The notes: a model not told the origin generated them from the sequence alone. A stretch of DNA of 64,000 nt from Pardosa pseudoannulata (GCA_032207245.1 CM063509.1:6532723-6596722), one strand, 5' to 3'; positions 1 through 11,088 are shown, numbered from the stretch's first letter. Made by a program: numbers and translations.

Positions 1-1340
1 CTTACGAGAATTCTACTAGCACTGAAGCAAAAATCATGTCTTTTGTTGTATGGTATCTTATAGACGTCGAAAAAGCAACGCTTCGGGCTTCTACGAAAAA
101 CTTATATATGTTCAAAAAACATAGCACTTCAAGGCGTCCGCCGCTGTGGTGCCGACAAACAGAACGTCTATTCCACGTGCAGAGGATTTCGCTGCACGCT
201 GGCACAATAGAGGGAACTGTTTCTTATTCGGTCAGTGGATTAAATTATATTTATTAATTGTTTTTAAACGTTTGAAAATCATATATTCTGCGAAAAACAT
301 CTTGACAGTTTTTATAAAACAAATCCAGGAATATAGTGTTATATAATATAACTTATACTGTCTGTAAGACGCAATGAATGGTAAAATTTGACTGTTCTGT
401 TAAAATTAGTTTCTTTAAAACAAAACAAAATTATTTTTCAGATATTTCAATATATATATAATACAATTCACCGAAATTAATTTACCACACTAAAACATTT
501 CACTTTATATTAATGAAATACTTCTTTTATATTTCCATGAAAGCAAAACCTAAATCAATTTTTCCTTTGTGCTGTAAAAAAGCAATCTCTCTCGAAATAC
601 AGAAAAAGCGAAATTGGAATGAATAAAACCTTTCAAGGGATTTAATGAAACACAATCGACATTATATTCCGTGATTCCATTTTATGTTCTAATACTGCTG
701 AGCCATCTACGATCGGAATGTTCTGTTTCCAAAAAGAAGCCCCAAGGTTTCGAGGTGATTTATTGCCATTAAAATGTTTCTATGTTTCATTTAAAAAAAA
801 AGAAGTTAATTAAACTTTCGAGATTGAAAACTTTCTCGGATTTAGCTTTGAAAATTGAATTTTAAGCGTAATGGGTTGCTTTAGCCCTTAAAAAACTTAA
901 TTACCTTAACATTCTTCGGACTTAATTTTAGAACACAGTAACGTCTTTCTTATATGCTACATCTAGACATCTTAATTAAGTATTAAGATTTAAAATCCCG
1001 ATGGGCTTTAAGAAAAAATTTGGCTGGATAATTTTATGGTGAAATACATACAGTTGAATAGATGTTTCGACAAAGTGATAAATAAATATTGTATTTCAAT
1101 TTAAGATATGAAATATTGCACGTGCAGCTAAAATATAAGTTGTTATAATTATTTTTCTTTGAGAATACGTAGTACAGAAAAAATTGTCTTCAACAGCATC
1201 GTAAAACTTTAATGTCAAGCTAATTTTACGCGGTTTTCCTGTATGGCAGTATGAATTTCGTTGATTATTTGCTGACTATGTGCTGGCTATTTTGATGAAT
1301 CACTAATTACAGAGAAGTTAGTTTCTGCAATTAATCATAA
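1..1340. other. AT-rich non-coding stretch
   Basis: No credible gene is seen. Positions about 100-240 are richer in GC than the rest and are open in two frames (36-257 and 146-346), but codon use is not gene-like and I recognise no domain. The remainder is AT-rich with poly-A and poly-T runs. A buried fragment of an old mobile element at 100-240 is possible. Confidence 0.5.
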
Positions 1341-1353
1341 TACATATATTTTC

Positions 1354-1590
1354 CGAAGGCACTGGTGACCGTTATGGATCTACGAACAAACTAAATACTG
1401 ATAACCTGTGACACACTTTGAGTTACGGAAAAACTTAGTACCAGTTACCGGTGACCCCTATAGAGTAACGAAAAACTCACTCCTGGTCACGGGTAACAAC
1501 CATGGAGGTGCAAACTCAGTTCGGGGAACCGGTGGCTACAAACTCAGTGTCGCTCATCGAATATCCTCAAAGCGCTACGAATAAACTCAA
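1354..1590. repeat. Degenerate tandem repeat, unit about 45-50 bp
   Basis: Variants of the phrases 'aaactcagt', 'ggtcac.ggtgac' and 'ctacga' recur four or five times in the same order. The same phrases recur at 3490-3990, so this is a dispersed family of minisatellite-like units. The 77-residue open frame across 1502-1735 arises from the repeat and its flank; I do not call it a gene. Confidence 0.6.
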
Positions 1591-1739
1591 TAAAAATCAA
1601 CAAAGATCTTCATGGCAATTAACGTGTCCCAATTATATTTCTTTAATCCCTTGCCTGTGGAATATATTTGAGAAAAACATGCCAAAAATGGAATTTTTCT
1701 CTTTAATTTTGTTCATTATGATCCTCAAATTGTAAGAAA

Positions 1740-2700
1740 TAGACTATTTTTTAATGAAAAATAAATTTTAAACAAAATATCTGATATTTTTGCTTGTACA
1801 GTAACGATCAGCAAGTATCCATTGATGTTTAGAACAGTAGCATGGTATAACTGAAGACTGAGTTTCTTTAAAGAAGTTACACAAAAATATAAAAACATTA
1901 AAGTTTACTTTTTTTCTGTCTCAAAACAACGTAAATAAAAAACAGTTCAACAGAACATCCAAAACAGTTGGCCGATAATGCAAAACTAAGTTGTAAATTA
2001 AACATTCTGGCAAGTGACTAATTTATATAATTCACCGATGGAAAAAAAGTATATTGACGAAGCAAAAACAAGACGAGTACCAGGCAACAACAGAGCAAAA
2101 GCTGAACGTAAAGTGCCCCTTTAATACTCCTTTGATTTCATAAACTTTTCAATTATTCACATGCTGAATAAAAAAAAGACCACGGAGTATACAAAAAAAA
2201 ATCAAATTACTAACTTAACTCCTCTTGGCTTCAGACATGAAAAATAAGAGGAGATCAAGTAACCAAGATTAAAAATAGTTAGAGTTAAATTACCGTGATT
2301 TACATTAACCTTTGTCAGATTGAAATTTAATACAAACCAACTTAACCCACTTAACTTAAATACACTTGCTTGGTGTCAAAAAGATTAAATTATGATTAAA
2401 AGTTTAACGAATTACAAGGAATGATGTCCATGTATTTGGTAACAATTTTCAATATTTTTTTACATATATTGAAATTATAATGGATTACAGTAATTTTTTC
2501 TCCATAGACAGCATTTTCTGGATAAATATAATAAACTAATACGACAATATTATTATCTCTATCAACTCAATATGAATTCCCTGTCTCTCAGATTTCTATG
2601 AATTTCACAATAGTATCCGATAAATAGCGACTAATGGCGCGAAAATGCCGAGTCGGAAAGTACCTGTCTCTATTGGTAAAATGGCAAATTAAATACGATG
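1740..2700. other. AT-rich non-coding stretch
   Basis: Poly-A/T-rich sequence with no long open frame and no motif I recognise. It ends where the LTR-like repeat begins near 2722. Confidence 0.5.
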
Positions 2701-2721
2701 CATTGGATGAACCGATTTCGG

Positions 2722-3214
2722 TGTAACAATAAGTTACATTCGGTTCAGCCTATTTTACCTCTTTCCTTGAGTCATCGTCAAAGACATACCAGAACAGGAC
2801 CGGTTTGAACTAGAAAGAAACTTCCGACTTCTCCCAACCAATAGAAGAGCCCGTTGGTTTGGGGGAGCCTACCCCCCCGCTGTTTTGGAGTGAACCCCTG
2901 TTTTTTTTCTCCGTGAGGCGGTCTGACTTTTTTAGAGGACAAGGTTTGACCAGAGAGAGCAGAAGGTGAACTCTGCTGGCATCCGCGGTTTGAGGGATAG
3001 ATCTTCTAGAGGAAAATCATCGCCTATTGTTTTTTAGGGCGACGCAATGCAAGAGCAGTCTTCGAAATCTACAAATGATAAGAAGTTGATTCCAGTTGTA
3101 TTCCTTTAGGCATTTATTTAATTGTATAAATTCATTTAATCAAGATATATTTTATCCATGTGTATATTAAGGAGTTTAGATTTCTTCTTTCTCAAACACT
3201 AGGGCAACGTAAGA
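2722..3214 (+). mobile_element. LTR-like dispersed repeat, copy L1
   Basis: About 490 bp of GC-richer sequence matching, with gaps, 50218-50652 (copy L2); its last 210 bp also match 32913-33130 (copy L3). Shared landmarks are the start 'tgtaa.aataagtt', the middle 'ccgttggtttggggg', 'ggcatccg.gg.ttgagggatag' and the end 'ctttctcaaacactagg'. The start with TG, the end near 'gtaaca' in L2, the length and the absence of coding capacity suggest a solo long terminal repeat. No convincing target-site duplication flanks this copy. It could instead be another type of non-coding repeat. Confidence 0.5.
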
Positions 3215-3332
3215 TTATTTTTACATCGTCTTCACGGAAATGAAACATTTTTTTTCAATTCCGTTAGAACTTAGAGCATTTCCGTACCCCAATTTGAGTT
3301 CAGGCGTCACTGGAAAAGGGTTAGTTACACAA

Positions 3333-3990
3333 CCCAATCTGTTGGAAGTTAATTCTGGTGATTATCCTTACTGTTACATTTCAAAATAAAGAAAATATTG
3401 TAATAAAGGAATATTTTAATCTTCAGATTTCAATTGATCAATAATTATCTACAACCCTAAATAAATTTAATACATGGACCTATAAATACAGTGATCACTG
3501 GTGACTCCCATAGGGCTACGAAAAAACTCAGAATTTATCATCCGTGACCCCTGAGCGTTAGAAACAGACTTAGTTCCGGTCAACCAGTGATCTACCTTAT
3601 GGTGATACAAACTGAGTTCCAGTCATGGATCTACATCAACACACAAGGAGCTATAAACAAACTCAGTCCTGTTCACTAATTATCTTCATGGAATTCAACG
3701 TGTGACGATTTTATTTCTTTCATTTTACAATATAATCTGTTGGCAGTTATCTCTGACGTTTATTTTTACTGTTACTTTACAAAATAAAGAAACATCTTAA
3801 CAAAGGAATATTTAATCTTCAGATTTCAATGGAATTATATAATTTGAGCTACTCTAAATGAATGATCTCCATGAAACAACAAACTAGCTCAGTGCTGATC
3901 ACTGAGGATTGCTGAGGTAAGAGCTACCAAAATCCTGAGTACCAGTCACTAGTGAACCCTGCAGTGCTACGAGCAACTCAGTGCTGGCCA
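3333..3990. repeat. Two direct units of about 400 bp with minisatellite-like interior
   Basis: The stretch from 'aatctgttggaagtt' (about 3338) through 'aataaagaaa', 'aaaggaatatt' and 'aatcttcagatttcaat' is repeated from about 3736. Each copy is followed by the 'actcagt / ggtcac / ctacga' phrases also seen at 1354-1590. The duplication is therefore a tandem pair of larger units containing degenerate short repeats. Confidence 0.6.
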
Positions 3991-4214
3991 TCGGCGACCA
4001 ACGCTGATCTGTGAAGTCCCCTCCACACTATGATAAACTGCAAGACATAAACATCCTCTATAGGGAGTATGGTTTGTCGTGGTCGATGGTGGCAGACGAT
4101 AAAATAGCCTTGGTGGGCGATGGCTTCGGGGGCGGTTTTTCTCCAAAGATCAAAGACAACCAGCATGCACAACTAAAGTGTGCAGTAGAACTCTGGTCTG
4201 CGTCCCATGACATC
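3991..4214. other. GC-richer segment of unknown origin joined to a Tc1 relic
   Basis: Open on both strands (4011-4247 plus, 3978-4172 minus) and clearly richer in GC than its flanks. It abuts the point where the Tc1 transposase on the minus strand loses homology, just after the third catalytic region. Neither translation resembles the C-terminus of that transposase, which is visible in the copy at 63.2 kb. It may be a fragment of another element or a captured piece of DNA. Confidence 0.35.
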
Positions 4215-5051
4215 CCAAATGTGTTCTATTGGATTGAGATCCGGTGAGTTAGGAGACCAGGACATTCAGCATCATGTTCCTGGATTCACTCCAACAAACT
4301 TTTAGCCTTGTGACAAGGGGTTGTCCTGTTGGAACATTCCAATTCCAAGTGGAAACACAGAAGCCATGTAAGGGTGCAACTTCTCCTCAATGATGTTCAG
4401 ATACCCTGTAACATTCACGGTCTGCTCTACCACAATCATGGCTCCCTGTGACGCCCAAGAGAACCCCCTAAAGCATAAAACCGCCACATCCGGCCTGTGT
4501 ATGACCTACTGTAAATTGAGGGATCAACTATTCGCCTGGAAGACGGCGTATCCCGACACGGCCATTGGCGAGATGAATGACAAACCACGATTCATCTGAC
4601 GAGGCAACTCTCTACCACTGACCCATGGACCAGTCGCGATGATCCCGGGCCCAGCGTAGGCGCATTTGGCAATGACGCTTGTCAGCAATGGCACACGAGT
4701 GGGACGTTTGCTGCGTAGCCCCATATCCAATAGTGTCCGCTAAACAGTGTGCTCCGATACTATTCTACTTGGCCCTGCATTGTATTGGGTTGTCAGCTGA
4801 GACACTGTCTGGCTCCGGTTTTCCTTCACCGTGCAACTTCGACAACCTTTTTGTTTGATAGCTTCTGGACGTCCAATACCATATCGTCTACTGCTGGTTT
4901 CACCGTCATTCATCACCTTTGCATAAATACTAACAACTGTAGATCACAAACAACCCACGAGTGCTGCAGTTTCGTAAATACTTGTTCCGAGCATTCGAGC
5001 CATTACCATCTGCCCTCTATCAAAATCGCTTAAATCAGTAGCCTTTCCCAT
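4215..5051 (-). pseudogene. Tc1-like transposase pseudogene, 3'-truncated
   Basis: Reading the minus strand from the ATG at 5051, the broken frames give an N-terminal helix-turn-helix, the GRP-type linker region, 'TVRRTLLDMGLRSKRPTRV'-like sequence (4700-4745), 'RLRWARDHRDW' (about 4620-4660), the first catalytic Asp in 'SDES', then 'GYLNIIEEKLHPYM' and the second Asp in 'FQQDN' (about 4325). The third acidic region 'SPDLNPIEHIWDVMG' is at about 4215-4250. This order is that of the Tc1/mariner DD34E transposases, which cut and paste DNA at TA sites. Several stops and frameshifts make it inactive. The C-terminal tail is missing and replaced by unrelated GC-rich sequence. Confidence 0.8.
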
Positions 5052-5186
5052 CATACACAGAAGTAAGTGAAAGAATGATTCTTCAGACTCTCCATCAATT
5101 ATATACCACTTCCACCTGACCACATGATTTTCCCGTTATCCAGGGGAGTTCATTGCAAAATGTAGGGTTAGTCATAATATTTTGGC
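4215..5186 (-). mobile_element. Tc1-like DNA transposon relic (family A, copy 1)
   Basis: The right end ('agtcataatattttgg', about 5186) matches the right TIR of the copy at 63157-63812, and both copies share the N-terminal coding region. The matching left TIR is absent: homology stops near 4215, so the element is truncated at its transposase 3' end. It retains the catalytic region that the other copy has lost. Confidence 0.75.
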
Positions 5187-5302
5187 TCTTCGAATGATGG
5201 CCGAATAGATTGGGCGCTACTTTTCTCTGACAAAATCCAGGTACTTTTATATCAATAAATATACATAGCAGTTTAAAACTTACTTTAAGCAAGAGGTCAT
5301 GC

Positions 5303-5345
5303 TTTCATTAGCCCTCGTGTAGAAAAAAACTGCAGTGCTTTAATC
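5303..5345 (+). mobile_element. Fragment of the tRNA-derived SINE (3' part)
   Basis: 'cattagccctcgtgt' followed by an A-rich run and 'gcagtgct' matches the 3' third of the SINE found at 57421-57590. The head with the A and B boxes is absent. It is a short, old or 5'-truncated copy. Confidence 0.45.
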
Positions 5346-5349
5346 AAAC

Positions 5350-6650
5350 TAATATAAATTTTCTTCAGTCATAATTAAGGATAAGTGAAGTATTTTTCTA
5401 CTGTTGTGATTATATACTATTTTTAAAAGATATAATTTTAAATTACAGATCTAAGGTTATATTTTAATTAAGATTTTATTAAGAACTTTATAAAGTAAAT
5501 TTTAAGAATAATAGAACAAAAATCTCTTTCATGAATATTATGGTACACTAGATGTATTATATGTCATTAAAATGTGTATAATTTTAATCTTAATTTTAAC
5601 TATATACTGAATGATTAAAGTATTTATTAACTATCACAGAAAATATTTAATAGAGTGTAGTAATTAAATTTTTTTTCCACTCGTTTTGATTGAAGGTAAT
5701 AAAAATCTTATTTATATATTGTGACGTCTTATACTTTTTTAAATTGTGATCTAAATATTTCTCGCATGTAAACAAACTGATATAAACAGGGATAATTATT
5801 AATAATGAATACCCGGTCTTCACTAATTAACTGTTAATTATGAAATGGAAATAATTAAATTCACCTAAAGCAAACAGAATCGATAAGCTCTTAAAAAACT
5901 ATTTTTAAGCTCAAATATTACTTTAATCTGTAAAGTCTTTAGCTCTATACGTACTTATAATTATTGTGCACGAATTTATATCTTTATAGTTTCTTAATTT
6001 TAAAATTTCTTTCAGACAAAAACATTTGTACAATTATAAAATTTTAATTAAAATGTTTGAAGATAACATGTAGTGGATAATGTATTATACATGCATTAAA
6101 GAATTTAATATTGGAAAATTGTAGTACATACATGTTTAGTTTTGCTGATTAACTACATTTGATAAATTAAGAATTTATTACGATAAATGTTCAATTAGTT
6201 TTCGACAGCAAAAACGTAATTAGAATTATAATTAAAAGACAAGTTTCTTTACTGTATATATTTTATAACTTCTTACTCAGACTGCAGAATTAATAGTGAA
6301 TTTTTCAAGTGTTTCCAAAATCAACAGCATTATGTGGTGATAATGAATAGTTTAGAATTAGCGGAACGGCATTAATGTGACTGTTTTACAGTAAAAATTT
6401 GTATGGAAAATATATTAAACTTTAATATATTTTCTGTTAAATTAAAAACAAAATATAGACAAACATTATGAAAATAAACTGGATGGTTTTAAGATAATAA
6501 ATACTCCATACAACTTTAAAATAAAACAGACAAAATTTAAATATTTTTAAGAACTAAATGACATTATCAAAGAAGTTTAATCAGTCAAATTAAAAAAGAA
6601 AAATAAGCAAAAAACACGAAAATAAACTGGAAGGTTTTGAGACTGTGAAG
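5350..6650. other. AT-rich gene desert
   Basis: Strongly AT-rich. No frame exceeds background, and no TIR, tRNA-like box or tandem repeat was recognised. Confidence 0.55.
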
Positions 6651-6854
6651 ACTTCTCTTTGTTCAGAGCACGTACCAAATCAGCTGATCTGAAATCCCAC
6701 CTGTTGATAAGTTTACAATAACGTGGCGTCGCAGAGTCGGATATGTTGAGAGTTGGATTGAATAGGCGTTACGCCCCTGATTTATCATGTTAATGAATCC
6801 TCGGGAATTATGGAACCGAGACAGCTAGCGAATGAGAATGCAACAAAATAACTA

Positions 6855-7260
6855 GCTGTAACCTTAGATATAGTTATCAGGTAACTGGAATCGTAACTGA
6901 CCAAAAAAAAAAGTTGGCGGGACCGTAACTGACCCCCAGGTATAAAATGCGCAGAATTTTGCGACTAGGACTTTTCGATATTTTTTATGTAGGTGCTTTG
7001 ACTTCGTGGAGGTTTTTGCGTCTTTTGACTGAAGCAGCCAGCATTTTGCGATTGAATTCGGGAGACTCGTAAAGTGTCCGCTCATATAAGGAACGGCAGG
7101 TTTCGGACACCGAACGGGGATAGATTGGGTTGCATTACACCCAGGAAGAGCCTCCCCATTTGCGAGATTATTTAATCTTTTATTCTCCCGACTGTAATCG
7201 TCTTGGCAATTCAGTGATAGCCGAAAATCCTTTACATTTCTACTTGTTTTGGGGGAGAAT
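6855..7260 (+). other. GC-elevated promoter-like island, possible LTR
   Basis: Sequence composition rises sharply and a TATA box (6940-6948) is followed about 30 bases on by a CA/GACT-type start region. A start at 'tgtaacctta' (about 6855) and lack of coding capacity fit an LTR promoter. No second copy lies in the window and no TSD was found, so an LTR, an old promoter or another repeat are all possible. Confidence 0.3.
6940..6948 (+). promoter_or_regulatory. Candidate TATA box
   Basis: 'gtataaaat' sits within the GC-elevated island. Local context is promoter-like, but no downstream gene is recognised. Confidence 0.3.
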
Positions 7261-7279
7261 TAGAATCCCGTTGTATATA

Positions 7280-8430
7280 CCGGGTGGCCATAATTAAACT
7301 GACAGTCCTCCCAGTGTTCTGTAGCTCGATCTATTTGCAAGAATGATTCCACATTTTGTAGAAAGATTAAACAAGATGAAGACGATGGTTTCCTCAAAAA
7401 ATATTAGTTCCAAAATTCACCGCTAGGATAATATTTGGCTCTGAAATAGAGTGTTAACAAATTCAAATTAGTACGGAATAAAATTACCTTTTATTATGCA
7501 CATTTTCTGATTTAGTTCTTTTAAAAGTGTTGCCATATGACAACACTTTTAAAAAAGCATAGAATCTACATAAACACCGATAAAGTCTCGCGATCTGCAA
7601 TATCACGTACGCTGAGCAGAGTCCTGCTGACAGTTTCTTCATCTGCTCACACCATTCTGTTCTCAGAATGTTTCTTCTTTTGACGTTTAGGAACTTTACA
7701 ATCTTACGAACGATTGGAAAAAAATTCGTCAATATTTGTGCTACTATGGGTCTTATTTCTTATCTTAATTTATTTCATTTTGCTTTTCTGTGGTCTTTCC
7801 AGATTTAATTTTCGGTGATTCTTTTATGTTTTATCGTTTTTTTTATTTGCCACCCTTGCACTTCTCTTCCATATCTCTGAATTTATCTATACGAATCTCA
7901 TTAAATGCTATCAACAACACAATTTTCTGAGCGAGAACTATTTAAATACATTTTGTAGGAAGATTAAACAAACACGAAAATTCGCGAAAAAAAAATTATT
8001 CCAAAAGTCACTAGGGGAATATTTGGCGCTGTGTAATAGAAAATAGAGTGTTACAAATGCAAATCAATAACGAAATTACTCTTAAGTGCCAATGGATGTA
8101 ACGTGAAATTTGAATAAGAACTTCTAGCGTACGTGATACTGTAGATCACGAGACTTTATGAGTGTTTATGTAGATTTTACGCTTTTTTAAAAGTGTTGCC
8201 ATATTGCACTTGAACTAAATCAGAAAATGTGCATAATAAAAGGTGATTTTATTCCGTATTAATTTACATTTGTTAACACTCTATTTTTCTATAACAGCGC
8301 CAAATATTTAGCGGTGACTAATTTTTTTTTCGCGGAATTCTCCCCGTCTGTTTAATCTTCCTACAAATGTGGAATCATTCTACAAAAGATTTAGAACACT
8401 GTGAGCACTGTCATTTTTTATGGCTATACA
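7280..8430. mobile_element. Foldback element with about 300-bp inverted arms
   Basis: The left arm (about 7280-7613) and right arm (about 8125-8430) are inverted copies of each other. Shared landmarks include 'gccataa', 'gacagt', 'cagtgttct', 'gaatgattccacatt', 'agattaaaca' and 'catttt ctgatttagtt'. A third partial copy of the arm lies inside at about 7935-8090 in left-arm orientation. The outer ends read 'gggtggccataa' and 'tatagccataa'. The open frame at 7484-7732 (minus) is arm sequence plus spacer and shows no transposase motif. The superfamily is undetermined. Confidence 0.7.
7519..7554. repeat. Hairpin inside the left arm
   Basis: A perfect 14-bp stem ('ttttaaaagtgttg' and its complement) encloses an 8-base loop. 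The corresponding part of the right arm has only one half, so this small palindrome arose in one arm after the arms separated. Confidence 0.7.
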
Positions 8431-8439
8431 AAATAGTTT

Positions 8440-9427
8440 CATAAACTCATTTTTTTTGCAAATGTATAAAAAATAGAACAAACAAGAATATTTGTTATTT
8501 TTTTTTGTAGACAACATAAATATAATGTAAAAACATAAATGTATAGAATACATAAATATGTCTTGTTTATCGAGCTCTATTTACTATAATTCATTACTTT
8601 ATTATTTCTTTATATAAAAAAAATTCTATTAAAGAGGAATTTTCTTTCCGTTACACAAACATCTGTAATTGGGTTGTAAACTACATTCTTCAGAAAATTC
8701 TCTTTTTATTCGTAGAAAATGTTAAAGAAGATAAAACAAAGAAATGTTAATTAGCCCATTTTTTGCTGGTAGGCCTACATAAATAGTTTGGTAGAGAATA
8801 ATTTATTGGCATGCCTGAAGAGCAAAAATAATTTCTAGAAGTTAAACAGCCCTATATATTTATATATTTTATATTCATTTAAGTAAACAAATTTTGAGAT
8901 TGAATAAATACAATATTTTTTAAAACGTTTTATTCTAATTTTAGTTTTAATTTTAATTGAATTTTCTAATTTTTATTTCTTATTTTATAAAACAGTTTAT
9001 GAAACAATAGTGAAACCTAACCCAAACTACAAGAACAAACTTTGTATCTGCAAATTAGCAATATCTTAAAATAGGAATATTTTCAATTTTTAAATTTAGC
9101 AATTAAATTGTAACCAGTATTGCTGTGTAATTTTTAAATTATTTTAATGCTGTTTGTATTTAACTATTTAGTATTAAGATGTTTTTATATAGTTAAACAA
9201 CTTGAAAAAAAAACTTTCTTTGGGATTATAACTAATTAAAACATTGCAAATTAATAATAAACAAAAACAGAAACATACAAAAAAAATCCTCCAAATTACA
9301 ATCGCCAAATTGAGAAAGTCCGCCAACGGGTGATTGTAATGCATCTGTACCAAATAGGCTTTAACAGAATAAAGCAATAGATATAAATTATTTTGCCGAC
9401 TTCACGTGCATATGAACAATATGTATA
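8440..9427. other. AT-rich non-coding stretch
   Basis: No domain, TIR or tandem repeat was recognised. The open frame at 9174-9377 (minus) is Lys/Leu/Phe-rich AT-bias sequence. Confidence 0.5.
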
Positions 9428-10199
9428 CAGTAGATACCGCTGAATGTGATCAGTTTGATACACCGTGATTTCGATAAAAATAAAAAATATACAAAATGAG
9501 ATAAAAGAGGGGGAGGTTAAATTTAATTCTCATATACTATATTTCAAAATAAAATGAATAAAACACACCTTATATTTATGTACTGTATATTATTCTTTAA
9601 AACATAAGAATTGTATACATAATTAAAAAAGTTGGTCAATTGTTGACTGTCTACAATATTTTCTAAGAAGCTCATTGATAAATTGTTCGTAATCATAATC
9701 AACATGTCATAACGATTTAAAATTTCGATCTTTTGTTTTAACGTTCAATCATTTCGCTTTCTGGCTGCCACATCGACAAACTGCATGTAAGTGAGGAAAG
9801 CATAAAATGGGAAAACGCTCCTTCTCAATTCCGATAAGAATGTGCTGCCTTCTGCTTATCTCACAACCATTGACTATCAGCAGGGTGTGCGTATTTCTGA
9901 CAAATGCCAGGAACGTGTACTATCCCACTCCTTTGATCATTCCACCATTTCTCTGTGTTGAAGATGAGAATTCCCTGAAATTCAAACAACAGTGAAGGGA
10001 AAGGAAATGGGTTCCTTCTGAAAATATTGTGAATATTCATTTGTCAGTTAATATGAGGTTCGAAAACGGATCTCATTAACCGACGTAACGATCCCATAAA
10101 GCGATCATTTTAACATTCAAATGAATAGATAAAATCGGGATCCAGTGATTTCGATAATATTAAGCGATTGATAACATTAGCTGTTATCAATCCACTACA
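9428..10199 (-). mobile_element. Pogo/Tigger-like element, copy T1 (near full length)
   Basis: The element starts 'CAGTAGATACCGC' after a TA (9426-9427) and ends before a TA (10200-10201). The ends share the inverted phrases 'gtgatttcgataa' and 'gataacattaagcg'. On the minus strand the middle encodes remains of a CENP-B-type N-terminal helix-turn-helix (TLKQKIEIL-like), as seen more clearly in copy T2. At about 770 bp it lacks room for the DDE domain, so it is a non-autonomous internal-deletion derivative. The piggyBac-like element at 10273 follows within 75 bp. The plus-strand frame 9807-9995 is antisense noise. Confidence 0.7.
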
Positions 10200-10272
10200 T
10201 ATGATATCACGTTATGATTAACTTAAGTGAATTGCAGCTGAATTGTTTTATAAAGAAAACTATACAAGTTAA

Positions 10273-10917
10273 CCCTCTAAGCGGTTCTCACGTACAATTC
10301 CTCCAAACCGATGATATCTTCAAAGTGGTTGTCACGTGCAATTTTTGACCTCCAGAAACGTTCCGAAAATGGATGTAATGTGTATTTCTGTTAGTGTTTG
10401 AGGTACGAGGTCGAGGGTCAGGTCGATTGTTTTGGAACTGCACCACTCTTTGACTGACATTTATTGAGGGATGCACCCCTACTCCCTGAGGCGCAAAGAC
10501 GCTGATAGCTTTTCATGGCTTTGTATATATTAAGATTTCGAAATATTTCGTTTGCAGTAACATATGTATCTATAATTGCACCACTTAAATATCTTGGATG
10601 ACGTTCGTAAAAAAATATAAATAATTCTCTTAAAGAATATTTTGAGTTGTACTTTTATAATCCATTATTTCTTATGAGATGATATTCGAGACTTGTGCGA
10701 GTTCTATGTGTATTAAAAACTAACAATCTATAATATCTATTTAAATATCTATTTATAACCGGAAGTAAAGGGACAATAACGAGGGTGGGTCTCCAGTATT
10801 CCATTGTAGTCGACAAGGGTTGAAGAAAAAAATCATAGACCGCTTTGGCCACTTACACAGTAAACCTTTAGCGTATTTTTGGAGACTTTTTTAACTCGGT
10901 GTGTTCCACTCGGAGGG
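10273..10917 (-). mobile_element. PiggyBac-like non-autonomous element
   Basis: It is bounded by TTAA at 10269-10272 and 10918-10921. The ends form an imperfect inverted repeat, 'CCCTCTAAGCGG' against 'CCCTCCGAGTGG'. TTAA duplication with ends starting CCC is the mark of piggyBac elements. Two minus-strand frames (10288-10476, 10655-10852) lie inside; I cannot match them securely to transposase, so coding origin is unproven. Confidence 0.6.
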
Positions 10918-11018
10918 TTAAACAGGCCATGTTGATTGTGCAGTAACTAATATCATAAAATTTTGCATGCTAAGTAATTTTAATTGGAACATAATTACTA
11001 ATTGCAATGCTTATCCTA

Positions 11019-11020
<2 letters not shown>

Positions 11021-11088
<68 letters not shown>

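Noticed and set aside
4011..4247. 78-residue plus-strand frame as a gene
   Set aside because: Its end is antisense to the conserved 'NPIEHIWD' region of a Tc1 transposase, so at least that part is a shadow. The rest is described as an unidentified segment.
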